A DNA stretch of 64,000 nucleotides, taken from NCBI GenBank assembly GCA_016177705.1, contig JACOUT010000009.1, forward strand, positions 707,519 through 771,518, read 5' to 3'. The position numbers and the translations under genes are program-made. Every line of letters starts with the position of its first letter. The stretch's first letter is position 1. Shown in pieces: positions 28,284 to 36,050 of the stretch. The DNA is from Deltaproteobacteria bacterium. Lineage in GTDB: Bacteria; Myxococcota; UBA727; VGSZ01. The notes under the pieces were generated by a model that was not told the DNA's origin, ran no database searches, and saw only the letters and a list, made by a program, of their open reading frames with translations.

Positions 28284-28958
28284 TCAATCGAGCAGGTCCG
28301 CCCACGGGCCGCCGTAGGCGCCGCGCGACTCCTGCTGGAGCCGGACGGCGAGCTGGATGTACTTGTCGCGCGCCGCGATCAGCTCGTCATGGCGAACCTT
28401 CAGGTCGGCGAGAACCTGCTGCTCACGCCCCTCCCAGTCCTTCACCTGGCTCTGGAAGTTCTCGAGGTCGATGTTGGCGCCGCCCACCGGGTTGAAGTCC
28501 TTGATCAGCTTGGCCTTGGCGTGCTCGTAGCGCGCGCGCGCGGCCCACAGGCGGACACCCGAGGACGACAGCTCCTCAGAGCGCAGCGTGACCTCCTTGT
28601 CGCGCATGTCGATGCGCGCGTTGTTCCACTCCTCGAGGAGTTGCAGCACCTGCGCCGAGTCGATGGCCGCGCCCGACTTGCGCCGCTCGTCGATGAGCGA
28701 GCGATAGTCTTGCGCGCGCCGCAACGCCTTGCGCGCGTCTTCCAGGTTGCGCGTCGCCAGGTCGGCCTCGTCGCGCGCGATGTAGACCGCGTTCTCGGCG
28801 TCGAACAACAGCAACAGCTCTTCGTTCGGCACCTGATCGAGCAAGGATCGATCGACGCGGTGGGAGAGGCCCGCGCACCCGCCCGCGAGGGCACCGGTAA
28901 GCGCCAGCGCCAGCGACGTGCAGACCAGGCGAGCGAGGGTTGGACGGCGGCGCGTCAC
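28284..28958 (-). CDS. Coiled-coil lipoprotein of the Glt-like cluster
   Basis: The 224-residue protein has a signal peptide ending in lipobox LAGGC. The mature part is almost entirely helical and heptad-rich (residues ~40-210), with many charged residues and no cysteine, like a periplasmic spacer. The GTG start at 28958 overlaps the TGA of the large TPR lipoprotein gene, so the two are co-translated. No family is recognised; a structural role bridging periplasm and membrane is inferred from the coiled coil and the neighbours. Confidence 0.75.
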   Translation of the reverse strand: MTRRRPTLARLVCTSLALALTGALAGGCAGLSHRVDRSLLDQVPNEELLLLFDAENAVYIARDEADLATRNLEDARKALRRAQDYRSLIDERRKSGAAIDSAQVLQLLEEWNNARIDMRDKEVTLRSEELSSSGVRLWAARARYEHAKAKLIKDFNPVGGANIDLENFQSQVKDWEGREQQVLADLKVRHDELIAARDKYIQLAVRLQQESRGAYGGPWADLLD

Positions 28959-31900
28959 TTGGCACCTCCGCGCGCCGCGGCCGCTTGTGGCAGCACGTCG
29001 GTCGAGCTGGCGTCGAACGCGCCCGCCTTGCCGAAGAAGTCCTTGGCTTTGAGGTCGTTGCCGTAGAGCGCGTACAGCGTGCCCATGTTGGCCAGCGCGG
29101 GCGCGTAGCGGGCGTCGAACTTGAGTGTCTTCTTGAAGGCCGCGGCCGCGCTCTGCATGTCGTTGTTGCCCGCGAAGGCGACCCCGAGCAGGTTGTTGAG
29201 CGCCACGTTCTTCTCGTCGATCTCGAGCGCGCGCATCGAGAGCAGCTTGGCGAAGGGGTAGTCCTTCACTTGGATGGCCGCGCGCACGAGCTGCGTCAGC
29301 ACCGCGAGATCCTTCGGGGCATCGATCAGCTTCGCCTCCATCTGGTCGCGCCCCGGGATGACCACACCGGCCGGTCGAGGGCGCGGGTTGTCGGCGTCGT
29401 TGTCGACGGTGCCTCCCGTGACGCACGCCTTGGTGAAGCGGTTGAACGCCTCGAGCTTCTTGGCCTGATCGCGGCACGCCTGCAGCGCCTCCGTGGCCTG
29501 CTTGCGCAACGGGCCCGATCGCTCGGCCAGCGCGGCGCGGTATTGCTTCTCGTCGTCGGCCGAGATGCCTTGCGGTGCGGGCGCGTTGTCGAGGAAGTCC
29601 GCCGTCTGCTTGTAGGCATTGGCGACGCGGTACAGGCCACCCATCGCCCACTCCGGGTCGCCGACCTGGATGGCCGACACGTAGGTCTGCTCCAGCTCTT
29701 GCAGCAAGGTCAGCTTGTTCTGCAACACCGTGCCTTCGTCGCCCTGCCCCCACTGCGCGCGTTCGAAGTCGGCGCGCACGATCTCGCCCATCAGGTAGTT
29801 GGCACGCGCCACCCACTCGGGTCCGTCCTCGCCGCCGCGCCCCTTGCCCGAGGCGCCGATCGCGGCGGACAGGCGCTCGACCGCGGCGTCGGTCTTGCCG
29901 GCGCGCAGCGAGGCCTCACCGGCGAGCGTGTTGCCAAGTACGGCGTGGGCGCCGTTGTCGGCGATGGCGAGGCCCGCCTCCTCTGCGCGACGCCAGTCGC
30001 CCGCGCGCGCCGCCGTTCTTGCGATGGCGGCGTACCAGATGGGCCGCTTGCCCTCCTCACCCTGCTGAATCAGCCTGTCGTAGTCGGCCATCGCGTCCGA
30101 GAACTGGCCGAGCTCGAGCCTGATGCCGGCGGCACCCTCGAGCAGGTCGTCCGCGTTCTGCCCCTCGGGGTAGCGGCGCGCGTATTCCTCGTACTTCTGC
30201 GCCGCCAGCTCGAGCTGCGAGACGCGCAGGTATTGCTCGGCGAGCCCCGGCAGCACCTCCTTGGCCAGCGGCGACGACGCGTAGTCGGCGAGCAACTGGT
30301 TGCCCGTCGAGATCATGTCGGGGAGGTTGCGGCGATCCTTGGCGATGACGAAGGCCTGGTGCAGCGCCTTGGCGGCGAACTCGGTGCCCTTCTTCTCGAT
30401 GACGATGGAGGCGACCGCCTCGGCCATCTTGCCCTCGGCCTGCAGCGTCTTGCGGTTCAGCTCCTCTTGTTCGGCCTGCGACGCCACCTTCTCGAAGCGG
30501 CCGCTGTCCGGCAGCGCCTTGTTGGCGGCGAACTCGCGGGCCTGCTTGGCGAGACCGAGGAAGTCCTCGCGTTGGGAGTACGCGTCGAGTGTCAGCTCCG
30601 CCGCGGTGTTCGCGTCTTTCGCCGTCGGGTACTCCTTGACGTAGGCGGCGAACAGCTCGATGGAGCGGTCGAAGATGCCCTGCTCGAAGTAGGCGCGCGC
30701 GACGTTGAACTTCACGATCGGGGTGTTCGGGTCGTCGGGGTACTTGGCGACGAACTTGCCGCCGAGATCCTTGATGCCCTCGCGCGCCATCATCGAGTCG
30801 AAGCGAGTCCCCTTCTCCTCGATCTTGAGCGCCTCGAAGTAGCTCAGGATGGCCGAGTACATCGCCTGTTTCCGATCGCCCTCGACGTTGCCCGACTGGG
30901 CCGACAGCGACGACGGCGCGGGCGCGGGCGGTGGCGCCTTGGGCTTGGCGTCGGCCGACTTCCCGTCGCCGGCCTTGGCGTCTGCGGGCTTGGCGTCCGG
31001 CTTGGTCGGCGCCGCAGGCTTGGCCGCCTCTGCGGGTGCAGCGGCGGGAGCCGCGCCCGGCGGGCCACCGAGCAACACCAACACCTCCTCGTACTGCCGC
31101 CCGGCGCGCACGAAGCGCTTGGCGGCGAACAGCGTCTCGGCGTAGTTCCACTCCATCGCGTTGCGTTCGGCGGCGTCGTCGAACACCGACAGGTACGCCT
31201 CGTAGGCGTTGGCCGCGCGCTCGAACAGATCGGGGTCGGTCTTCTCCTTGGCGAGCGCGTGCAGGCGCGTCGACAGATCGCGCGTCAGCATCTCGAAGTC
31301 CTTCAGGACCTTCTTGTCCTCGTCGTTGGCGCGCCACCAGTACTTGAAGCGCGCGCTCACCTCCGCCAGCATGATGACGTCCTGGTCGGCATGCGCGAGG
31401 TCCTTGGCCGCGACCGCCGCCTCGTAGACGGACTCGGCCCACTCGAGGTTGCGATCGACGTCGGCGGAGATGCGGATCAGCTCGCGGTAGACCTTGGCCG
31501 ACTCCTCGTACATGGTCTTGATCTGGAAGCGACGAGCCAGCTTCTCGAGCGCGGTCTTGTACTCCTGCCGGGAGACGGTCAGCGTCTGGAAGAACCCGAG
31601 CGCCGTCTTCGGGTCGCGTGACTCGGCGTAGTAGTAGGCGAGGTCGCGCAGCGCGTCTTGCCGAACGTCGAGGCGCTTGGGCTTGTCCGACAGGGACGAG
31701 ATGTTCGGGTCGGTGCCGGGCTCAGGGGGCGTGGGCGTCTTGATCGCCTGCTCCCACAGGTCGACGGCCAGGCTGGTCTTGTCCTTGTTGATGTAACACC
31801 ACGCGAGCTTGTAGCGCGCCATGTTGTGCGCGTAGGTCTCGGGGTTCTTCAGGATGGCCCGGTAGTTCGAGATGGCCTCGTCGATGTCGCCCTTGTCGAA

Positions 31901-32422
31901 GTAGTAATCGCCGAGGATGAGCCAGCTCTCGAAGCGGAACTGCGACTTCGGGTACTTGGCGATCAGCTCCTTGTAGTTCTTGATCATCTCCTCGAAGTTG
32001 CCGAGCTCGCGGTACTCGTGGGAGATGAAGAACATGATCTTGTCGTTGTCCGGATAGTCCGGAAACTCGTTCAAGATGCGGCGATAGACGGCGATGGCCT
32101 GGTCCTTGAGCAGGCGCGCCTCGGGCGCCACCACCGCGGTCTTGTCGTCGGCACCGGCCTCTTCCAGGATGCGGAAGTACACCGTGCGGCTCTTCTCGAT
32201 GTTCAGCTCGGCGAGCCGGAAGTAGAGGTCGGGCAGGTAGCGCTCGCCCTTGGAGCGGCGGATCAGCTCCTTGGTCACCTCGATCGACTTGTCCACCTTG
32301 TGGATGTCGCGCTTGAGCCGTGCGAGCTCCGCACCCTCGGCGAACTTTGGGCCCTCGGCCTCCTGGGTGGTGCCGCAGCCGAGCGCGAGCGCGGCCGCCA
32401 GCGCGAGTAGTCGCACCTTCAT
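28955..32422 (-). CDS. Large TPR lipoprotein (GltD/AgmU-like)
   Basis: The 1155-residue protein starts MKVRLL and has the lipobox LALGC, so it is membrane-attached and periplasmic. Numerous TPR/Sel1-like helix pairs fill the sequence (for example LYFRLAELNIEKSRTVYFRI and LILGDYYFDKGDIDEAISNY). A Pro/Ala/Lys low-complexity insert (PAAPTKPDAKPADAK) lies near residues 440-490. Length and repeat content fit the AgmU/GltD class of the Myxococcus gliding complex. The start overlaps the previous gene (ATGA). Confidence 0.78.
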   Translation of the reverse strand: MKVRLLALAAALALGCGTTQEAEGPKFAEGAELARLKRDIHKVDKSIEVTKELIRRSKGERYLPDLYFRLAELNIEKSRTVYFRILEEAGADDKTAVVAPEARLLKDQAIAVYRRILNEFPDYPDNDKIMFFISHEYRELGNFEEMIKNYKELIAKYPKSQFRFESWLILGDYYFDKGDIDEAISNYRAILKNPETYAHNMARYKLAWCYINKDKTSLAVDLWEQAIKTPTPPEPGTDPNISSLSDKPKRLDVRQDALRDLAYYYAESRDPKTALGFFQTLTVSRQEYKTALEKLARRFQIKTMYEESAKVYRELIRISADVDRNLEWAESVYEAAVAAKDLAHADQDVIMLAEVSARFKYWWRANDEDKKVLKDFEMLTRDLSTRLHALAKEKTDPDLFERAANAYEAYLSVFDDAAERNAMEWNYAETLFAAKRFVRAGRQYEEVLVLLGGPPGAAPAAAPAEAAKPAAPTKPDAKPADAKAGDGKSADAKPKAPPPAPAPSSLSAQSGNVEGDRKQAMYSAILSYFEALKIEEKGTRFDSMMAREGIKDLGGKFVAKYPDDPNTPIVKFNVARAYFEQGIFDRSIELFAAYVKEYPTAKDANTAAELTLDAYSQREDFLGLAKQAREFAANKALPDSGRFEKVASQAEQEELNRKTLQAEGKMAEAVASIVIEKKGTEFAAKALHQAFVIAKDRRNLPDMISTGNQLLADYASSPLAKEVLPGLAEQYLRVSQLELAAQKYEEYARRYPEGQNADDLLEGAAGIRLELGQFSDAMADYDRLIQQGEEGKRPIWYAAIARTAARAGDWRRAEEAGLAIADNGAHAVLGNTLAGEASLRAGKTDAAVERLSAAIGASGKGRGGEDGPEWVARANYLMGEIVRADFERAQWGQGDEGTVLQNKLTLLQELEQTYVSAIQVGDPEWAMGGLYRVANAYKQTADFLDNAPAPQGISADDEKQYRAALAERSGPLRKQATEALQACRDQAKKLEAFNRFTKACVTGGTVDNDADNPRPRPAGVVIPGRDQMEAKLIDAPKDLAVLTQLVRAAIQVKDYPFAKLLSMRALEIDEKNVALNNLLGVAFAGNNDMQSAAAAFKKTLKFDARYAPALANMGTLYALYGNDLKAKDFFGKAGAFDASSTDVLPQAAAARGGAK

Positions 32423-34038
32423 TCGAACAGCTCCTCGCCGAAGCAGCGGTTGTCGATGCGGAAGCGGTAGTCGTGCAGCTCGTCGTTCCAGTACTCGCCG
32501 TCGAAGCGGTAGTAGACCTGCCGGCTGCCGAGCGGCACCGGCGCCTCCTGGTCGACCACCTTCTTGCCCCTGCCCTTCTTCAAGCGGCGGAACACCTCGA
32601 GGCTCACCTCGTAGTCGACCAAGCGCGCCTGCTCCTCGTAGTCGAGCAGCTCGGTGGCGACCTTGACCCCCTCCTGCTTGACCACGCGATCGAGCTCGCG
32701 ATTGACCTCCGCGATCTTCAGGTCGTAGATGCGCGCCAGGTGGGTGGCCAGGCCGAACTCGTCCGAGAAGCGGTCGACCTGGTCGCGCTCGCGCTGCAAC
32801 GAATCCAGGAAGGCGTAGATGCGCTTGGGCTTCTTGCGCTGCACGGCCGCCGTGCGCACCACCGGATCGGTGAGCGGGTCGCGGCTGCGGCGCACCTCTT
32901 CCAGCGACGAGCCGTAGCGCCGCAAGAACTCGCGCGCCGACGCCTTGGCGGCGGCGTAGTGGCACAGCGTCTTGTAGGCGAGCGCCTTGAGCACGAAGCG
33001 CTCGGGCTTGAAGTACTTGCGGTAGCTCGGCGCGTCCAGCGTGAGCAGGATGCCGAGCGCGCCGCGCGCGTCGCCCTTGTAGTAGCGGGCCCACGCCTTC
33101 TCGAGGAACAGGTTGGCCTCTTCTTCGGAGAGGAAGGGCACCTCGATGGAGTTGTAGACCTTGAGCGCCGCGTCGAACTCTTTGCGCTCGAACAGCACCT
33201 CGGCCAGCACGCGCTTGGCGTCGTTCTTGACCTTGAAGTCGTCGATCTTGGAGGCCGAGATCTCCTCGAGCGCCTTCTGCGCCGCCTCGCGCGTGTCTCG
33301 TCGGACCTTGGTGTCTTGCGCGTGGGTCGTCTTCAGGTCGGCGAGCGCCTGCGCCAGCTTGGCGCGCAAGGCGTAGCGCTGCACGCGCTGCTCGTCGTCG
33401 CTGGTGCGGCTCAGGCGATCGAAGTGGCGCTCGGCCCAGGCGGGCCGGCCGTCGAGCAGATCGAGCCTGCCCTGCTGGTACTCGACGAAGCTCTTGACGT
33501 CCGGTGGCAACGCGCCGAAGTCGCCGCTGCGCAAGAGGTCAGTGTCGATCAGCTCGTCGTCGTACGGCAGCACCTCTCGGATCTTCTCGAGGTCGCGCAG
33601 CGCCTCGGGCAACAGCTCAGGCCGCTTGCGCTCCTTGGCGACGTTGTACAGGTACTCGACGCCGGCGTGGTTCAGTCCCATGCGCAGGAAGCTGCGCGCC
33701 AGGTAGTACTCCGACCACTCGTAGTGCTCGGCGGTCTGCTCGTTGCCGGACAGGAAGTGCCAGAAGGCCTCGGCGGCCACCCGGTAGTCACCGGCGTCGA
33801 ACGCCTTGACGCCGTCCTCGAACACCGAGTCGGCGACGGTCTGCACCACCGTCTCGGCGTCCTCTGCGGGAGCGGGCGCAGGTGCTGCGGCTGCGCCACC
33901 GTCGGGCGCAGCCGCTGGGGGCGGCGTCCCCGCCGCCGGGGCGGTCGCGGGCGGCGGCGCCGCGGGCGGCGGCGTCGCAGCCGGCGCGGGGGCTCCCTGC
34001 GCGGCGAGCACGACGGCGACGGACAGAAAGACCGGCAC
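32419..34038 (-). CDS. Periplasmic TPR-containing protein (GltC-like)
   Basis: The 539-residue protein starts at a GTG (34038) with GGAGG 6 nt upstream and a short signal peptide ending around AAQGAPAP. A long Pro/Ala-rich linker (residues ~18-65) precedes a helical TPR-type region (VFEDGVKAFDAGDYRVAAEAFWHFL ...), and the C-terminal ~60 residues form a mixed domain ending GEYWNDELHDYRFRIDNRC. The position, between the two beta-barrel genes and the giant TPR lipoprotein, matches GltC in the Glt cluster. It is translationally coupled to the next gene. Confidence 0.72.
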   Translation of the reverse strand: MPVFLSVAVVLAAQGAPAPAATPPPAAPPPATAPAAGTPPPAAAPDGGAAAAPAPAPAEDAETVVQTVADSVFEDGVKAFDAGDYRVAAEAFWHFLSGNEQTAEHYEWSEYYLARSFLRMGLNHAGVEYLYNVAKERKRPELLPEALRDLEKIREVLPYDDELIDTDLLRSGDFGALPPDVKSFVEYQQGRLDLLDGRPAWAERHFDRLSRTSDDEQRVQRYALRAKLAQALADLKTTHAQDTKVRRDTREAAQKALEEISASKIDDFKVKNDAKRVLAEVLFERKEFDAALKVYNSIEVPFLSEEEANLFLEKAWARYYKGDARGALGILLTLDAPSYRKYFKPERFVLKALAYKTLCHYAAAKASAREFLRRYGSSLEEVRRSRDPLTDPVVRTAAVQRKKPKRIYAFLDSLQRERDQVDRFSDEFGLATHLARIYDLKIAEVNRELDRVVKQEGVKVATELLDYEEQARLVDYEVSLEVFRRLKKGRGKKVVDQEAPVPLGSRQVYYRFDGEYWNDELHDYRFRIDNRCFGEELFE

Positions 34039-34039
34039 G

Positions 34040-34690
34040 CTAGCCTCCCAAGTTGAGGGACAGCGCGGTCCCGAGATAGAGCGACTGATCGACGCCAAAG
34101 GTGTCGTCGACGAACGGGATGCCGGAGAACAGCACCGCGTGCCGCAGGTCGAAGCGCACGCTCAGCCACTCGGTCCAGAAGAAGCGCACGCCGCCGCCGA
34201 TGTCCGGGCCCGAGCGGAAGGAGCCGTCGTCCCAATAGGTCACGGTGGCGCCGGCGACGAAGTACAGCTCCTGATAGAGCAGGCTGCGATTCGCCAGCGC
34301 GAACTTGCCGTAGAACGGCTTCATCACGTAGTTGGTCTCGACGGACGCGAGCAGGCCGGGGAGCTGCGCGCGCTGCACGCCGAAGTTCTTCAACAACTGT
34401 TCGGTGAGCGAGGTGTCGAGGTTGTAGGCATAACTGCCGCCCGCGACCTCCCACGCGTGGAAGTCGCCGAAGTGGAAGGTGAGGCGCGCCGTGCCGGCAA
34501 CGCCCTTGTGGAAGGGATCGAGCGGCAGCGTGGCCACGCCCAGCGTCAGCTCGGTGCCGAGCCGGAACTTGCGGTTCTGGATGACGATGCGCGCCTGCTC
34601 CTGCACGTCGCTGTCGACGTTCTCCTCGGCGAGCGCGGGCAGCGCGCTCATGGCGACGGTGGCGGCTATGACGAGCTCGAGGAGCCTCAC
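34040..34690 (-). CDS. Outer-membrane beta-barrel protein, paralogue 2 (GltA/GltB-like)
   Basis: The 216-residue protein has a signal peptide (residues 1-22, cleavage near ALAEE) and alternating amphipathic strands with aromatic belts, ending in LYLGTALSLNLGG. It shares the motifs TNYVMKP-YGK and WLSVRFDLRHA with the upstream neighbour, so the two genes are tandem duplicates. It resembles the myxobacterial outer-membrane beta-barrel family, and paired barrels are characteristic of GltA/GltB. The GTG start overlaps the TGA of paralogue 1. Confidence 0.78.
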   Translation of the reverse strand: MRLLELVIAATVAMSALPALAEENVDSDVQEQARIVIQNRKFRLGTELTLGVATLPLDPFHKGVAGTARLTFHFGDFHAWEVAGGSYAYNLDTSLTEQLLKNFGVQRAQLPGLLASVETNYVMKPFYGKFALANRSLLYQELYFVAGATVTYWDDGSFRSGPDIGGGVRFFWTEWLSVRFDLRHAVLFSGIPFVDDTFGVDQSLYLGTALSLNLGG

Positions 34691-35349
34691 GCGCCACCTC
34701 CGACGTTGAAGGAGACACCGGCGCCCAGGTAGAGGATGCCGTCGATCTGGGCGTTCGGATCGAGGAACGGCACGCCGTTCATCACCAGCGCATGGCGCAA
34801 GTCGAAGCGCACGCTCAACCAGTCCCAGACGAAGAACCGGATCGCGGCGCCGACGTCGGGGCCGGGTCGAAAGGAGCCGTCGCTCCAATAGCTGACGGTC
34901 AGTCCGCCGGCCAACAGCATTTCCTGGTAGAGGATGAGCGAGTTGAACAGCGTGAACTTGCCGTAGAGCGGCTTCATCACGTAGTTGGTGTCGGCGACGA
35001 CCAGCAGCTCGGGGAGCGCCTCCGCCTGCACGCTGAAGGTGCCGCGCAGCAGATCGGCCAGCCCGGAGTCGATGTTCAGCGAGTAGGCACCGCCGACGAT
35101 CTCCCACGCGTTGAACTCGTCGAAGTGCAAGGTGTAGCGGCCGGAGAGCGCCACGCCCTTCTTGAAGGCGTCGAGCGGGTAGGTGCCGGTTGCCAACGTG
35201 AACTCGTGCGCCATCGAGAACTGCCGGTCCTGAATGACCACGGCCGTGCCGCCGCCGTCCTCGTCGTCGTACTGGGCGCGGGCGGACGCCGTCCACGCGC
35301 ACGCTCCGACGAGCGCGAGGCAGATCAGTCCCGGGCGTTCATGCCGCAT
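34687..35349 (-). CDS. Outer-membrane beta-barrel protein, paralogue 1 (GltA/GltB-like)
   Basis: The 220-residue protein begins with a signal peptide (cleavage near ARAQY) and forms a predicted eight- to ten-stranded barrel ending in a strand with GAGVSFNVGGGA. Conserved motifs with paralogue 2 are DGSFRPGPDVG, TNYVMKP and WLSVRFDLRHA. GGAG lies 6 nt upstream of the ATG. A Gly/Asp-rich N-terminal segment (DDEDGGG) distinguishes it from its neighbour. Both are likely outer-membrane anchors for the periplasmic TPR proteins encoded downstream. Confidence 0.8.
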   Translation of the reverse strand: MRHERPGLICLALVGACAWTASARAQYDDEDGGGTAVVIQDRQFSMAHEFTLATGTYPLDAFKKGVALSGRYTLHFDEFNAWEIVGGAYSLNIDSGLADLLRGTFSVQAEALPELLVVADTNYVMKPLYGKFTLFNSLILYQEMLLAGGLTVSYWSDGSFRPGPDVGAAIRFFVWDWLSVRFDLRHALVMNGVPFLDPNAQIDGILYLGAGVSFNVGGGA

Positions 35350-35464
35350 GAGGGCTCCTTTGGCCGGATGGTTCTACACCCGACGGCGGGCCGACTGCAC
35401 CTGTCGCACCCTTGGGTTCTCCAGGGGCGTGGCGCCTCGGCGGCAGCGCCGCAGCCGCGTCCGT

Positions 35465-35986
35465 TCAGCGCGCTTCCGTGTCCGGGAACAGCTCCGCCAC
35501 GGCTTCGGGTACGGCGGCGAGCGCGTCGGCGTCGGTGCCGGCGAGCGTGCCGCTGTCCTCGGTGATCTGAGGACGAAGCGCATTGACCCTGGTGAGCGCC
35601 AGGAAGAACGCGCCCTCGCGCTTGGTCAGGCGCACGGTGACGACGAGGTCACCACCGGCCGCGCGCGCTGCCGCCGCCAGGCAGCCGCCGTCGTCGCCAC
35701 AGGCGGACAAGGCGTGGTCGGCCTTGGGCGCGAGTCGCTTGCGCGCCTCGGAGATGCGGGTCACCTGCATGCCTCGCAGCTTGGCTATCTCGTCGGCCGT
35801 GCGCGCGAGGAACGCCGCGGGCGCCTGGTCTTTGACCGCCCGATCGTCGAGGAGGACCGAGGTGATGCGCGCGGGCGCGGGCGCGGGCGCGGCCGGCGGC
35901 GCCATCGGCGGTGGTGGCGGCGCCGGTGTCTGGGCTCGCGCGGCGAGTGACCCCAGCAGCACCACGATGACGAGCGATCGACGCAT
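35465..35986 (-). CDS. Secreted protein with CsgG/FlgO-like domain
   Basis: The 173-residue protein has a signal peptide (residues 1-18, ending ARAQ), a Pro/Ala linker, then an alpha/beta domain. Its central part, ALSACGDDGGCLAAAARAAG followed by DLVVTVRLTKREGAFFLALTRVN, follows the pattern seen in CsgG/FlgO-type and related envelope proteins, a cysteine pair before a nucleotide-fold-like strand. The ATG at 35986 follows GAGG by about 7 nt; the longer upstream frame lacks coding features. It separates the FHA gene from the beta-barrel genes; its role is unknown. Confidence 0.65.
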   Translation of the reverse strand: MRRSLVIVVLLGSLAARAQTPAPPPPPMAPPAAPAPAPARITSVLLDDRAVKDQAPAAFLARTADEIAKLRGMQVTRISEARKRLAPKADHALSACGDDGGCLAAAARAAGGDLVVTVRLTKREGAFFLALTRVNALRPQITEDSGTLAGTDADALAAVPEAVAELFPDTEAR

Positions 35987-36050
35987 GGGGACCTCGCGGA
36001 CCTGCCGGCTCACGGCACGCCGGGACGACGACCGCGCGCCCGGACCACGG

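Noticed and set aside
28940..31621. Long plus-strand open frame antisense to the TPR lipoprotein gene
   Set aside because: Shadow of the real minus-strand gene; no ribosome-binding site or domain.
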